Notes: generated from the letters alone by a model not told the origin. A stretch of 64,000 nucleotides of DNA from Monocercomonoides exilis (GCA_001643675.2 LSRY02000019.1:62001-126000); one strand, 5' to 3'; positions 33,706 to 44,248 are shown, counted from the stretch's first letter. A program made the numbers and translations.

Positions 33706-35541
33706 TCATTCATTTCTAATATCATTAATTGGTCTATAATTTTTCCTCTTTCGATCTCTGATGCATCTCACTGAAGTACCAAGAGTATAAAGAAGAATAG
33801 AAAGACTGACAATTCCAGCACAGATAATTGAAATGATTGTAATAAATAAAGATTGCTTTTCGACAGGACGATTGCCATCCCAATCAGCTTGGATCCACCC
33901 AAATTTATAGGATTCTGCAAGTCCCTTATGTGCAAAGGGCAAATCTTTGCTGAGTCCAGAAATAGAAACTGGGGGAAGTTGATGAGAAGTTGTAGGCCCA
34001 GCAATCATTAAGAAGTTCTTTGAATCCTTCATCATGAAAGCAGATGTGATCTTAGCATCAATAGCTCCATAGGGTTTTGGTGGAAGAAAGTTATCGGCCT
34101 CTGCTGTTTCTGTTCTGTTTCTGAGATCGTGCCGAGAGGCAATGCTTGTTCCTGGGTCTTTTCCAATGCTTGGCAGGATGCTTTCCTCGTCTGCGAGATA
34201 ATCGTTGTATCGAATCGCCCATTTGGCTGTGTTGAGGTCGTGTACCTTGCGCGACACTTTTTGCATCACTTTCTTCCGCCTCGACTCTGAAGGCGAATAG
34301 AACAAAGCAGAATTCGACTGCTTTTCAAGAAAGTCTGTGAAACCCAGTTCATTTCTGATTGACTCATGTGGCGGAACACCAAAAAGCATAATGCTCTCTT
34401 CCTCTCTTAACTGCTTGCTGACGTCTTCAACGATCACAGATAAAGGTGATGCCTCAACGCGAAATACTGCTCCATCTTTAAGTGTCTTTTTTGGTTCAAA
34501 ATGAGAATAATCAACAATAAGCCATTCACCATTCCGGGTTCCGCTTGATTCTGTATTCAGAGCTTCCGAAAAGATATCCCCTGGATTTCTGCCTTCTCCA
34601 TTTTGCTCGCCGATTTTCATTATTCCGATCATCGCCCGCATCCAACAGGGCAATGCTTTGCTTTTCATCAAATTCAAAGCATCTGAAGATAATACAGGAA
34701 GTGCAACACCAGATATGCACACATGATCCCCAACAATGTAGAAATCATCTAAAGAATGAAGCAATCCGGGATAACTTGTGAACGATACGCTGGATGTCTT
34801 TCCATTTGCTAATGGAAAATGGATGCATTTGTGGATTTTTGTCAAAGCTGAATATGTGAACCAAGTATTGTGCATAACATATAGCTCTTCATTCCGCTTC
34901 CGTAGTTTAACAATAGAAGTTCCCTGATCTCGTCTGCTGAGTAAATCACAGCAATTGCTTTTTTCATTTAAGCATGGCCAGGGCTGATACCTTCTAATTA
35001 TATCGTTGAGATCTCCAATGTTTTCCAGAAACCAAAAATCTTTTTCGGTCAACTTTGCAGAGCCAGTGTCTTTCTGAGTATATCCATCTATTAAGCCAGA
35101 GAACTGATTCCATAGCATTTCTACTTGCTTGTTAACTTCTGTGCTTTGCTCATTTTTAAAAAAATCTTGAACATAGTTCTTTGATTCATCCAAAAAATTA
35201 AGAACATCCTGGTTTAAAGCATTATCTTGTGAAAGTGTGGAGAGGTAATAATGAATATTTCCATGAAAAGAGTCAATGAGAGATGATGTAAAGTATCCTT
35301 CAGCAACACCAATTGCATGATACGTCTGCTCGTCTGCAGTCTTTGAATTTACAAATATTTCCAGTTTGTTCCATCCAGATAAAAGCATGGTGTCTTTGTA
35401 TCTTGCTGTCACAAGTGCATCATTAAGTTTTCCGCTATTTACAACATATTTATTATTCAAAAAGGAAACAGAAATCCAATTATCAGAATAAAAGCTATTT
35501 ATTAATATGTTTATCAAAAAGTAATGAATTATTTTTATCAT
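33706..35541 (-). CDS. Phospholipase B-like (PLBD family) hydrolase with C-terminal transmembrane anchor
   Basis: PLBD proteins are N-terminal-nucleophile hydrolases of the lysosome or secretory path that deacylate phospholipids or amides. The single exon encodes 611 residues with a signal peptide (~1-19, ATG at 35541-35539). Family motifs: NCCDLLSRRD (~196-205), with Cys198 the likely nucleophile after cleavage; HNTWFTYSAL (~224-233); SYPGLLHSLDDFYI (~256-269); SSGTRNGEWLIVDYSHFEP (~332-350). The usual PLBD length is ~550-590. Unlike the soluble relatives I know, this one ends in a hydrophobic helix (~565-590) and a basic tail (RCIRDRKRK), so it is probably a type I membrane protein of the endolysosomal system or surface. 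A short tail YRPI is a possible sorting signal. Confidence 0.85.
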   Translation of the reverse strand: MIKIIHYFLINILINSFYSDNWISVSFLNNKYVVNSGKLNDALVTARYKDTMLLSGWNKLEIFVNSKTADEQTYHAIGVAEGYFTSSLIDSFHGNIHYYLSTLSQDNALNQDVLNFLDESKNYVQDFFKNEQSTEVNKQVEMLWNQFSGLIDGYTQKDTGSAKLTEKDFWFLENIGDLNDIIRRYQPWPCLNEKSNCCDLLSRRDQGTSIVKLRKRNEELYVMHNTWFTYSALTKIHKCIHFPLANGKTSSVSFTSYPGLLHSLDDFYIVGDHVCISGVALPVLSSDALNLMKSKALPCWMRAMIGIMKIGEQNGEGRNPGDIFSEALNTESSGTRNGEWLIVDYSHFEPKKTLKDGAVFRVEASPLSVIVEDVSKQLREEESIMLFGVPPHESIRNELGFTDFLEKQSNSALFYSPSESRRKKVMQKVSRKVHDLNTAKWAIRYNDYLADEESILPSIGKDPGTSIASRHDLRNRTETAEADNFLPPKPYGAIDAKITSAFMMKDSKNFLMIAGPTTSHQLPPVSISGLSKDLPFAHKGLAESYKFGWIQADWDGNRPVEKQSLFITIISIICAGIVSLSILLYTLGTSVRCIRDRKRKNYRPINDIRNE

Positions 35542-35805
35542 TTCTTATTAAATATGTATGAGTATTCAAAGAGTATTCATAATAAAAGTTTGATGGTGGG
35601 CTTTGATCTGACAAATAAAAAAATCAATAAAAGTACTTAACCATCTTATTTATAAAAGCTAATCAATTAAAATTGAAAATATTGATTTCATTCAAACAAA
35701 TTATTTTAAAAAATAACTGAAAAAACTGTTAAAACTAAACTGAAAATTTTGAATAAAATTTAACAATTCAATGAAACAAATTACAATTTGCAAAAGCATA
35801 GTTAG

Positions 35806-38800
35806 CTAAGGATTAATTGTAAGTCTCGAAAGCATTTGGAAGGGTAGAGGATGTGGAGAAGGAGGGATAAAAACGTGTGTTTGGGGTGTTTGTACATTGT
35901 TATTTGCTTGTTCATCTCTTTTCTGTATAGATGTGCTTTTAATTGGAGAAAGTGAATGAGAAGAAGAAGGAAACCTCCGAAGAGGAGAAGTCGGAGGTGT
36001 CTGTTGCACGTCAAATGGAATCTGCTGACTGGAAAGTGGATCATCCACTTGCATTCTGTGCTTTTTGTATTCATCTTCATCTTCTCTTTCCTTTTCGGTC
36101 ATTCCTTTCTCATTTCTTCTCTCTCCACTCTCTTTAATCCCTTCTTCGGTGTGTCTATCATCATAACCAGGTGTGGCAATAGCAGATGAACCAGCAGTAT
36201 TAAAAGCATTAGAAGCAATAGAAGAAGAAGCATTATTATTAGTATTACTATTATTAGAAGCAGAACTGAATGTTCTGGGCGGAGTGAGTGAATAAACAGA
36301 AGCAGCGACAAGTGCCTGTGGAGGGATGAGAGAGACAGCAGAAGAGGACGACTGGATGGTGGCTGTGTGATGAGGAGAAGAGAAATCACTGGACTGAGAG
36401 AAGGGAGATGTGGAGAGAGAGAAATGGGAGTTTGGAGTGGAAAATGGAGATAATGAAGAGGAAGAGGAAGAAGAAGAGGAGGAAGAAGATAAAGAAGTAA
36501 TTGAAGAAGAAGAAGAAGAAATGTTAGCTGATTTTTTGGTTTGCATGGAATTGTTCTTGTTTTGGGTCAATGTTAGCAGAAGTGATTCAGCAAATGAAAT
36601 TGAATGAGAAGTAGTCAAAAAGCGGGAGTTGTATGTGGCAAGAAGAATGGGGCGTGGATAAGAAGGATGAGACACTTTGATCCTGAATGAATAAGATATT
36701 AGATAAATATAAAAAAGAATGTTATAAAAAGAAGAAGAATAAATAAATAAATAAATGTGCAAAGAAAACAAATGGAAAAGAAAGAAAAGAAAGTAATCAC
36801 AAAATATACAATGAATACAATAAATGCAATCATAATAGCAATAAACATTATTTCCATCCAATATATTCACACACCAAGGCGGATACACAACAACATATGC
36901 CCCGTCCTTCAGCTCTCCTCTTCCCCCCAAGTCCATCTGAAACAGCGCATCCACAAAGAAGCTGTCATCCTCCAATGTTTGCCCTTCCTCTTTCATTTCA
37001 TCTCCTTCTTGTTCTTTTTCTCTGTTTTTACTTTCTTTTCCTTCACTTTCTCCATTTCTCCATTTCTTATTTGATCTTTCTGTCTCATCCATCGGCATTT
37101 TCCCTTCCTTCCCCATCATTTTCCTTCCTTCCTTCTTCATCTTCATCTTCATCCTTTCCTTCTTCTCCTTCTTCTCCTTCTCCCTCCTCTCCTTCCTCTC
37201 CCTCCTCTCCTTCTCCTTCTTCCTCTTCTCCTTCTCTCTTGCTCTAAGTGCCACTTTTATTCTCTGCTCTGTCAAAGGAAGGGCATGACACACCGCCACA
37301 ATCAGCTTCATCTCAGCTGTGTCTGAAAATACAGACAGGAGAAGAGGAGGCTGGGGATAGAAGACAGAAGGCGTTGGGTGAGAAATTTGAGAGGAAAAAG
37401 AAGGAGAGGAAGGAGAGGAAGAGGAAGAAGAAGAAGAAGAAGAAGAAGAAGAAGAAAGAGAAGGAGAAGAAGGAGAAGAAGATGATGATGATGATGGATT
37501 TAACATATTTTGTGAAGATTGGCTGAAAACAGAAGGAGAAGATGAGAACGTTTGGATATTTGCATACGAGTCGCTTGGATTGTGTACAGCAAAATGAAGA
37601 AAACTCTGCTTTTCTGCTTGTTTTGAGCTGAATGAGAGGTCGGGGAGAGGGAAAATGGCTGAAGAAAGAACGCTGCCAAAGAAAAGAGGAAGAGAACCAC
37701 CTGAAATTGATGAACGGAGATAAGAAGAGGAAGAAGAGGAAGAAGAGGAAGAAGAGGAAGAGGAAGGATTTGATGGAGATAAGTCATTCATTAATGCTTC
37801 ACTATAGTTTTTATTGCTTCTCTGTTCTCCAAATAATACGTTCTTCTTGTCTGCTTCTTCATTGTGAGGAGAAGACGCAGAAGAAACAAGCGCTGTTGTT
37901 GATGATTTTGACAAAGGGGACAGAATATTTGGCTCTTGAACAGATGGAAATGGGGAGAATAGCTCAGACTCAGGAAGAGATTGCACATCGCTCTCACTTT
38001 CAAGCAAAGAGACTCCGTTTGGCACTTTCATGAATGAAGAAGAAGAAGAAGAAGAAGAAGATATTGATAATTGCATTGATGATGAATCATTATTGAATGT
38101 ATTCTGTTTTTCTCCTTTCATTTTTTGGCAAGATGGACTTTTAGCTCCAAAACTGCTGTTTTCTGCAGTAAATACAAGTGTTCCTGATGTTTCTTGATTT
38201 TGATGCTTCTCTTTCATTCTCTTCGATTCTTTGCCTTTCATCTCAAAATCTTCACTTTCGCTTTCGCTTTCTCTTTCTCTTTCGTTTTCTTCTGATTTTG
38301 ATCGGCTGCGTTTCTGTTTTCTTAATCTTTCTCTTTCTTTTGCCTCTTCTTCTTCTTCTTCTTCTCCTTCTCCTTCTCCTTCTCCTTCTTCTTTCTGTTG
38401 TCCATCTATTATTATACTCCCTTCTTTTTCTTTCTCTTCGTCAATTCCATAGCCCCTTCTAGGTGTTCTAAAGTTATCCCTTTTATCTCTCTTATCCCCT
38501 TTCCCTCCTCTTCTTTCTCTCTCATAATAATACTCCTCTTCTTCCTCTTCTTCATCTTCCTCCTCTTCTTCCTCTTCCCATTCACTCTCTTCATCCATCG
38601 AGTCTTCATCCTGTTCTCTTCCTTCAGCTGAGTTCAGCCATATCTCAAACAGCGTCGTGTCGTGTCTGATTGAAGGCAGCAGCGCTTGCAATCGACTTGT
38701 CAAATCTCCTTTGCGAAGGAGCGGGCGAGAAGAAGGGTCAGAGAGAAATGTGTGTGGCTTGAAGGAGATAGAGGAAGAAGAAAGGGAAGAAGAAAGAGAA

Positions 38801-41043
38801 GAAGAAGGAGAGCCAGAGGAAGAATACTGTGAGGAAGAATATTGAGACCCAAAAGTGGAAAGAGAAGACGACGAAACCGACGGCGAGAAGAAAGGTGAGG
38901 GCGTCTGAAGAGAGGCAGAGCCCAATCCACTGTGTGAAGAAGACTTCGAATAAGTCAGCGGCTGTGTGCGAAAGGAGGTGTGAAGCAGAGAGCCAAAGAG
39001 AGAAGCCTTCTGGTTAGGCGTGGTGAGTGTGTGAGAGGACAATAGAGGAGCAGAAGGAGAAGTGGTGTGGACATCGAATCTGCCGTCAGTGAATGAGGAA
39101 TATTGAGATTGTGGTTGTTGTTGCTGCTGCTGCTGCTGTTGTTGTTGTTCTGATTGAGTCTGCAGATGTTGATATTGCTGATGCTGCTGTTGATGATTCT
39201 GTTGTTGTTGTTGTTGTTGCCATTGCTGTCTGTCCAAATCAGCTGCAAACTGCGAAAACGTCGTTTTTGGGTGGCTGAGCTGTGGGTGTGCTTCGTCTGA
39301 AAGCGATGAAGAGGATAAACGCGAATGGAATGGACGATGAAAGACCGAGTCGTCCAAATCATCGACTTCTAATTCTTCTTCTTGCGAGCATTGCCTTCCA
39401 AAAGAAGAAGAAGAAGAAGAAGAAGTTATAGCAGAAATGGAAGAAAGAGAAGAATTTGTAGAAGAAGAAGATAAAGTTGATGCAGCTGTTCTTTTTGTTT
39501 TCTCTTCAACTTCATTACTTTCCATTTCAATGCTCATCCTTTCGTTCAATTCATCCATTGGCTTTTCCAAAGAAGATTTCTTTTCTGCTTCTCCTTCTTC
39601 TGCTTCATCTGTCAGATCAACAATCATTTTGTCATTGAATGATGGATTAATCGTTGTATGGATAAAAGGTGATGATAAAAAGGGGTTCTTTTGTACACTA
39701 GATTCGCTTAAAGAAGGAAAAGTAGCTGAAGATGAAGAAGAAGAAGAAGATGATGATGATGAAGCGAAACCAGATGGGGAATTAGTTGGAACATCGTGTT
39801 CAGAATACACCCCCATCAATGGATTGCGCAATGGAGTGTGTGGAAATGGATGATGCCCTGGTGAAACGATATCGTCTGACAAAGGAGGACTAAGAGGTGT
39901 TTGTGATTTGACAGCACGTTTTGGTGACAGTTGATTTCTTGCGCTTTCAACATTTTTATTGTATTGATTGTTTTCTGAGTTAGTGTTGTCTGATGTATTG
40001 ATCAAATGCTGTGGTTGGAGATTCAGCCTTTGTTCATTGCTCTCATCCTTCTCTTTGCTGTCCTCGGAAATGATGTCTTTCTCTTCATTGTCCGTTTGCT
40101 GCTTTTTTGTTTTGGGGATTTGCAAAGGCTCTTCTCCTCTTTTCTTTCTCATTTCATTAATCATTTCCTTCAGAACATTCAAATTGCCCTTTTTAGGTGA
40201 TGGTCTGTGAATTGCGAATGTTGGAGATTTCACTATAGGCTCGCACGCTTCAAATGGCTCCTGCGTTTGTACATTTATCTCTGAATTTTGTGGTGTTGAA
40301 ATTTTTCCATCAATAAATATTGATGGAGATGATGCAGAAGTCGATTGTTGAAGATGAGCATCTGCACGCTCGTTTTCCATTTGAGCTTTTAATTCTGTTT
40401 CTTGACCTAAAACTTTCAAATCTGTAAATTGTGATAATGAGGTTTCTTCGATGAAACTTTGTTGAATGTTTGATTGTCCTGAATCTGTTGTTTGCTTATT
40501 GCCAGCTTTTGATAAAACCGGTTCATAAACGCCAATAGAACTTGCTCCAAGTCCATATTTTCCTTTTATTGACTTTCTCATATGTAATGGGGGACTTGAA
40601 GCACCATGAGGAGACGAAGATTCGCATCTTTTCTGCTTTGAGGAAAAATCATCATTTTTTTCAACTGTTTCCAATCCTATTCGCTTTGGCGAAGTAATTA
40701 TTATGTCTTCATTATCTTCATATTGATGTATATGATGCAAAGACGTAATTTGTTCAGAAGATGTTTTCTCACCAGTAACAAGATTCAACGTAGAATATTT
40801 ATTCAAAATTGGAGAGGACCTATATCCTATTAACGATTGAGAACGAAACGATGCTTTAGAACCTTCCTGATTTTGTGTAAAAGTTGTTGGAGAAAAGCGA
40901 AGCGTTTTTTGAGGGGATTTTGTTTGAGAAATTTTAGAACGGACCAGTGGCTGGGTTTGAGTTTGTAGCTTTATCAAACCCTGAAAAGGTTTATCAAATA
41001 ACTTTGGGCTACTTTGATAATGGTGAGGTGAATCAGAATTCAT
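35806..41043 (-). CDS. Large Ser-rich protein with SPIDR-like segments (DNA-repair scaffold), one intron
   Basis: The frame is open over 1745 codons, but 36874-36683 (192 nt, GTGTGT donor, TTCAG acceptor, hydrophobic translation) is best read as an in-frame intron, giving 1681 residues. Most is disordered: poly-Ser, poly-Gln and Glu/Lys/Arg runs. Three ordered islands resemble human SPIDR, a scaffold linking RAD51 and BLM in homologous recombination. They occur in the same order: LLRKGDLTSRLQALL then LFEIWLNS (~776-800; SPIDR LLRGGLAERLNGLQ then ISLWRHQ); LIVAVCHALPL (~1244); and GAYVVVYPPW spliced to IKVSHP then PILLATYNSRF (~1385-1405; SPIDR VRIFPPWQKL then PVILNTYF). The C-terminal OB-like regions of SPIDR are not seen. 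Comparison is from memory and the islands are short, so the assignment is tentative. The ATG at 41043-41041 is the first in frame. Confidence 0.5.
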   Translation of the reverse strand: MNSDSPHHYQSSPKLFDKPFQGLIKLQTQTQPLVRSKISQTKSPQKTLRFSPTTFTQNQEGSKASFRSQSLIGYRSSPILNKYSTLNLVTGEKTSSEQITSLHHIHQYEDNEDIIITSPKRIGLETVEKNDDFSSKQKRCESSSPHGASSPPLHMRKSIKGKYGLGASSIGVYEPVLSKAGNKQTTDSGQSNIQQSFIEETSLSQFTDLKVLGQETELKAQMENERADAHLQQSTSASSPSIFIDGKISTPQNSEINVQTQEPFEACEPIVKSPTFAIHRPSPKKGNLNVLKEMINEMRKKRGEEPLQIPKTKKQQTDNEEKDIISEDSKEKDESNEQRLNLQPQHLINTSDNTNSENNQYNKNVESARNQLSPKRAVKSQTPLSPPLSDDIVSPGHHPFPHTPLRNPLMGVYSEHDVPTNSPSGFASSSSSSSSSSSSATFPSLSESSVQKNPFLSSPFIHTTINPSFNDKMIVDLTDEAEEGEAEKKSSLEKPMDELNERMSIEMESNEVEEKTKRTAASTLSSSSTNSSLSSISAITSSSSSSSFGRQCSQEEELEVDDLDDSVFHRPFHSRLSSSSLSDEAHPQLSHPKTTFSQFAADLDRQQWQQQQQQQNHQQQHQQYQHLQTQSEQQQQQQQQQQQPQSQYSSFTDGRFDVHTTSPSAPLLSSHTLTTPNQKASLFGSLLHTSFRTQPLTYSKSSSHSGLGSASLQTPSPFFSPSVSSSSLSTFGSQYSSSQYSSSGSPSSSLSSSLSSSSISFKPHTFLSDPSSRPLLRKGDLTSRLQALLPSIRHDTTLFEIWLNSAEGREQDEDSMDEESEWEEEEEEEDEEEEEEEYYYERERRGGKGDKRDKRDNFRTPRRGYGIDEEKEKEGSIIIDGQQKEEGEGEGEGEEEEEEEAKERERLRKQKRSRSKSEENERERESESESEDFEMKGKESKRMKEKHQNQETSGTLVFTAENSSFGAKSPSCQKMKGEKQNTFNNDSSSMQLSISSSSSSSSSFMKVPNGVSLLESESDVQSLPESELFSPFPSVQEPNILSPLSKSSTTALVSSASSPHNEEADKKNVLFGEQRSNKNYSEALMNDLSPSNPSSSSSSSSSSSSSSYLRSSISGGSLPLFFGSVLSSAIFPLPDLSFSSKQAEKQSFLHFAVHNPSDSYANIQTFSSSPSVFSQSSQNMLNPSSSSSSSPSSPSLSSSSSSSSSSSSSSPSSPSFSSQISHPTPSVFYPQPPLLLSVFSDTAEMKLIVAVCHALPLTEQRIKVALRAREKEKRKKEKERRERKERREKEKKEKKERMKMKMKKEGRKMMGKEGKMPMDETERSNKKWRNGESEGKESKNREKEQEGDEMKEEGQTLEDDSFFVDALFQMDLGGRGELKDGAYVVVYPPWCVNILDGNNVYCYYDCIYCIHCIFCDYFLFFLFHLFSLHIYLFIYSSSFYNILFYIYLISYSFRIKVSHPSYPRPILLATYNSRFLTTSHSISFAESLLLTLTQNKNNSMQTKKSANISSSSSSITSLSSSSSSSSSSSSLSPFSTPNSHFSLSTSPFSQSSDFSSPHHTATIQSSSSAVSLIPPQALVAASVYSLTPPRTFSSASNNSNTNNNASSSIASNAFNTAGSSAIATPGYDDRHTEEGIKESGERRNEKGMTEKEREDEDEYKKHRMQVDDPLSSQQIPFDVQQTPPTSPLRRFPSSSHSLSPIKSTSIQKRDEQANNNVQTPQTHVFIPPSPHPLPFQMLSRLTINP

Positions 41044-41288
41044 ATCTATAATTAATTATGGTTATGTTCTTTTTTTCATTTCACAAAAATATTTTTTTGT
41101 CTTTATATCGATGTCAATTTTTAATGAAACTATTATTTGAACAGATTCAATTCAAAAAGATAATTCATTGAAAATCTTATTATTCTAGGATGATCTCATT
41201 GGAAGTTGATATTTGAAAGTATTTTTTGACTGAAATTTACATTTTTTCACTGTTTTATAATTTGACATTGATTTTAATGATTTAGGGA
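41044..41288. promoter_or_regulatory. Short divergent promoter region
   Basis: The 245 bp between the ATG of the SPIDR-like gene (minus) and the ATG of the disordered-protein gene (plus) must contain the transcription starts of both, unless there are unseen 5' exons. It is AT-rich, and no particular motif stands out. Confidence 0.4.
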
Positions 41289-43047
41289 ATGATATCGCTT
41301 TTATCTCCAAAGAGTCCACGTCGTTCGAATTGGGAGCAAGGTATATTTTTTGAATTTTCATATTTTTTATGATTGTTTTTCTGTTTGATTCGTATATTTT
41401 TGCTTTATTTTAAAACTACATTTTCTTTTTCTTTTTTAAATTGCTTTATAATCAGATTTTACTCCAGTTTCTCCAAGGACAAGAGGTCGGAAATCACCAC
41501 GTTTAAATGAAGTTCCATCTCCTTCTCAATCGAAGCAAGTGCAATCACCCGAAACGAAACCATATTTTTCACCTTCATCTTCAAAGTCTTCTGGCTCAAC
41601 AAACTTTTTGACGCAAACTCATAATTTTGCACCTTATTCTCGACAATCTCCAAATTCTTCACGGATTCCCCTTCCTGTTCAGTCATCTCCTCATAACATT
41701 CCTGAATCTCCTCCAACTGTTGTTCTACCTTCCCAGCCAAAGCCTCAGCATGAAGATTTGTTTATGGCAGATCATCCTTCAACAAACCCATCTCCTTTAA
41801 GTTCAAGAACATTCAATGATGATGAGGCCAGTTTTTCCCCTTCACCCATTTCCTCAACTTTCTCTAACAATCGACCAAGTAGTTATTCTCATGATTTTCT
41901 TAAATCTTCTTCAATTTCAAACAGCCAAAATCTTTCTCAAAGTTTAGGAAATCAGAAGCGTTTGAAATCATCTCCGAATTTCGATCGATTTTCTTCTTCA
42001 CATGCATTAAGCACTTCACATTCTCCATCTCCTGCAAAGACATCTTCGTTTGGATCTTCATTAAACTTGCCTAAAAAGAGTTCATCTACCTCATCTCCAC
42101 ACCCTGAAACAGAGCTTATCGCCTCGCCAAGTCGCCAAGCAGAAATAAGACCCCACATTTCAATGGAGCTTCCTTCGCAGCATTCGTCACCGCCTCGAAT
42201 GATGTTTGTCGTTCAAAACAAACTCTGGTCTGACGAGGAAATGAAAGAAGCAGAGGAAAAAGTGAAACAGGGAAGTGCATATGGACAGAGTGAAACAGAA
42301 GAACCTGAGCCTTACAGCAGCATTCAGCCCAGCATGTTTCTTATCGAAGATGCATTGAATGGGAAAACTATTCCAACCGAGCGAAACCGCACTTTTGGAG
42401 GATCAAAGACCGAAAAAGAAGAGCTGGATCTGGATGATGATGGAATAGATGAGTCAAATCAGATTAAAAGAACAAACGTGAAAGAGGAAGGAGACAGTTT
42501 GTTGGGAGATGACATTCCAGTTTTTGAGGAACGAAAAATGGAAAAGAGAACAGCAGATGAAAAACAGGCGAATGAAGAGGAACTGCCTGATCTTGGAGGC
42601 GACGATGCAGATGACGATAGAATTCTTGGGGAGAGAGAAGAGCTGCCTCCGCTGGACACTCCCCCTCTGCCTCAGCAAGCAGCACGCACTTCAGTCACAC
42701 ACTCAGCCGACCTGCCGTCGTCCAAGCCTTCTTCTGCGTCTGACAGTTTTGCTTCACACACAGCCCCGATGAGCTTAACAGGAACGTCTTCTTCTCTTTC
42801 AAAGCAAGCAACACCAAACAATCAGTCGCAAAGAACATATCATCAGTCCCAGCCGTTGACTCCGTTGCCAAATTCTCTTCCTGACCCGTTGCCTCAGAAA
42901 TGCGCTCCTCTTCCCCTTCCATGCTCTCCTCCGATTGTCGACCGCCTCGAACATCACATAACACATAATTCCATTGATGTTTTCGAGAAACCACCAAGTT
43001 TATTTCCACTAACTTCACAAGTTGCACAAAGTTTTTCAACAGCTTAA
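41289..43047 (+). CDS. Hypothetical disordered Ser/Pro-rich protein, two exons, 547 residues
   Basis: Exon 1 is 41289-41340 (MISLLSPKSPRRSNWEQ) and exon 2 is 41456-43047; the 115-nt intron (GTATAT donor, CAG acceptor) keeps frame. The first ~215 residues are Ser/Pro-rich with many SP sites (SPKSP, PVSPRTRGRKSPR), typical of proline-directed phosphorylation. A short possibly ordered patch is MMFVVQNKLWSDEEMKEAEEKV. An acidic segment (GDDIPVF, EEELPDLGGDDADDD) and another Ser/Pro tail follow. No domain is recognised. It shares a divergent promoter region with the SPIDR-like gene, which does not by itself imply joint function. The internal in-frame GTG at 41539 is not the start. Confidence 0.65.
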
Positions 43048-43508
43048 CTTTCTAATTTTTGAAATTCTCATATTGTTTTTTGTTAAATACTTTTTTCTTT
43101 TTTGATTATTTCATTCAAAATTATTCAAAATAAGAATTTTCGCTTTAAAATATATTTGCTTTAATTTGAAAAGAAACATATCATTACGAATTAATTTGCA
43201 TTAACAAATATGGTCAGTTTTTTCACTTGTTAGAAAAAAAATTATTTTGAATTTTGAAACAATCAAAAAAAAAAAAAAAAAAAAAACTATAAATGATACA
43301 AAAAATTTTTTTGAAGGATATGTGAATCAATCAAACTAACTTATATACATATTTATGAATTATTGTTATGTATGTTGCTTTATATAGCTATTTAATCTCA
43401 ATTTAAATTGTGAACATTTTCAAAGCGAAATAATGAATGATCATTCATCTTTTAAATGAAATTATATATATTGATCAATATTTCCTCAATAAATTGCTTC
43501 ATTTCTTG
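43048..43508. other. AT-rich spacer upstream of histone H3
   Basis: 461 bp containing an A run of about 20 (near 43266-43286) and otherwise featureless AT-rich sequence. It should hold the H3 promoter. No histone-specific element was identified. Confidence 0.6.
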
Positions 43509-43922
43509 ATGGTTCGCACAAAACAAGTTGCTCACAAAACCACAGTTATTAAAGTGCCTCGAAAGCAATTGGCAACTAAGGTTGCTCGCAAAACTATTTC
43601 ATCTCAAGCTGGAATTAAAAAGCCACATCGTTATCGCCCTGGAACTGTTGCGTTGCGAGAAATCAGAAAATACCAAAAAAGTACTGAATTACTCATTCGA
43701 AAGCTTCCATTCCAAAGACTTGTTAGGGAAATAACTCAAGATTTCAAAACAGATTTGCGTTTTCAATCAAATGCCCTTCATGCTCTTCAAGAAGCTTGCG
43801 AAGCTTATCTTGTGGGATTATTCGAGGACACAAATCTCTGCGCAATTCATGCAAAGCGTGTCACAATTATGCCAAAGGATATGCAACTCGCTCGTAGAAT
43901 AAGAGGAGAAAGAATGATTTGA
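43509..43922 (+). CDS. Histone H3 variant with altered N-terminal tail
   Basis: Intronless, 137 codons, ATG at 43509-43511. The frame extends 24 codons upstream, but the start is set by the canonical H3 N-terminus. Without Met the tail is [20 protein letters not shown]. Against standard H3 this gives A1V, T6V, R8H, S10T and GG12-13VI, while K4, K9, K14, K18, K23, K27, K36 and K37 remain. The fold is close to canonical: [76 protein letters not shown] and the RRIRGER end, including K56 and K79 contexts. The intact fold argues against a centromeric H3. The tail changes fall on residues read by PHD and chromo domains and on the S10 phosphorylation site. Confidence 0.95.
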   Translation: MVRTKQVAHKTTVIKVPRKQLATKVARKTISSQAGIKKPHRYRPGTVALREIRKYQKSTELLIRKLPFQRLVREITQDFKTDLRFQSNALHALQEACEAYLVGLFEDTNLCAIHAKRVTIMPKDMQLARRIRGERMI

Positions 43923-44248
43923 CTTTTTCATTTTTATTTAATTTTTTTTGACTTCATTTGTATTCTTTTCTTTATCATTATATTTTTTTCATCATTTAAA
44001 TTTGATTTACTTATTGTTCTATTTAATTTTAATCTCATAAATATATTATAAAGAAGGCTATCCTCGATATTGATTTTTCTGAAATGAAAAAATAAAGGTT
44101 TACTACTTTCTTTGAGAAAAGATGTAGGTCTGTGAAATGGAATTTTTGAGAACTTATTAATTCCAAGGTTCAAAGGTGCTAAAGCAGAAAACAAAAGAAT
44201 TTGATAAAGAAATGATCAAAAAACAAAAATATTTTATTTTTTCATTTG
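43923..44248. other. AT-rich spacer
   Basis: 326 bp between the H3 stop and the metallophosphoesterase ATG. No stem-loop of the animal histone mRNA type was recognised after the H3 stop. Confidence 0.6.

Noticed and set aside
43437-43508. A 24-residue N-terminal extension of histone H3
   Set aside because: Histone H3 starts directly before RTKQ, and the extension is AT-rich leader sequence.
43509-43922. Centromeric H3 (CenH3)
   Set aside because: The histone fold, loop 1 length and alpha-2 region are nearly canonical. Only the tail is changed.
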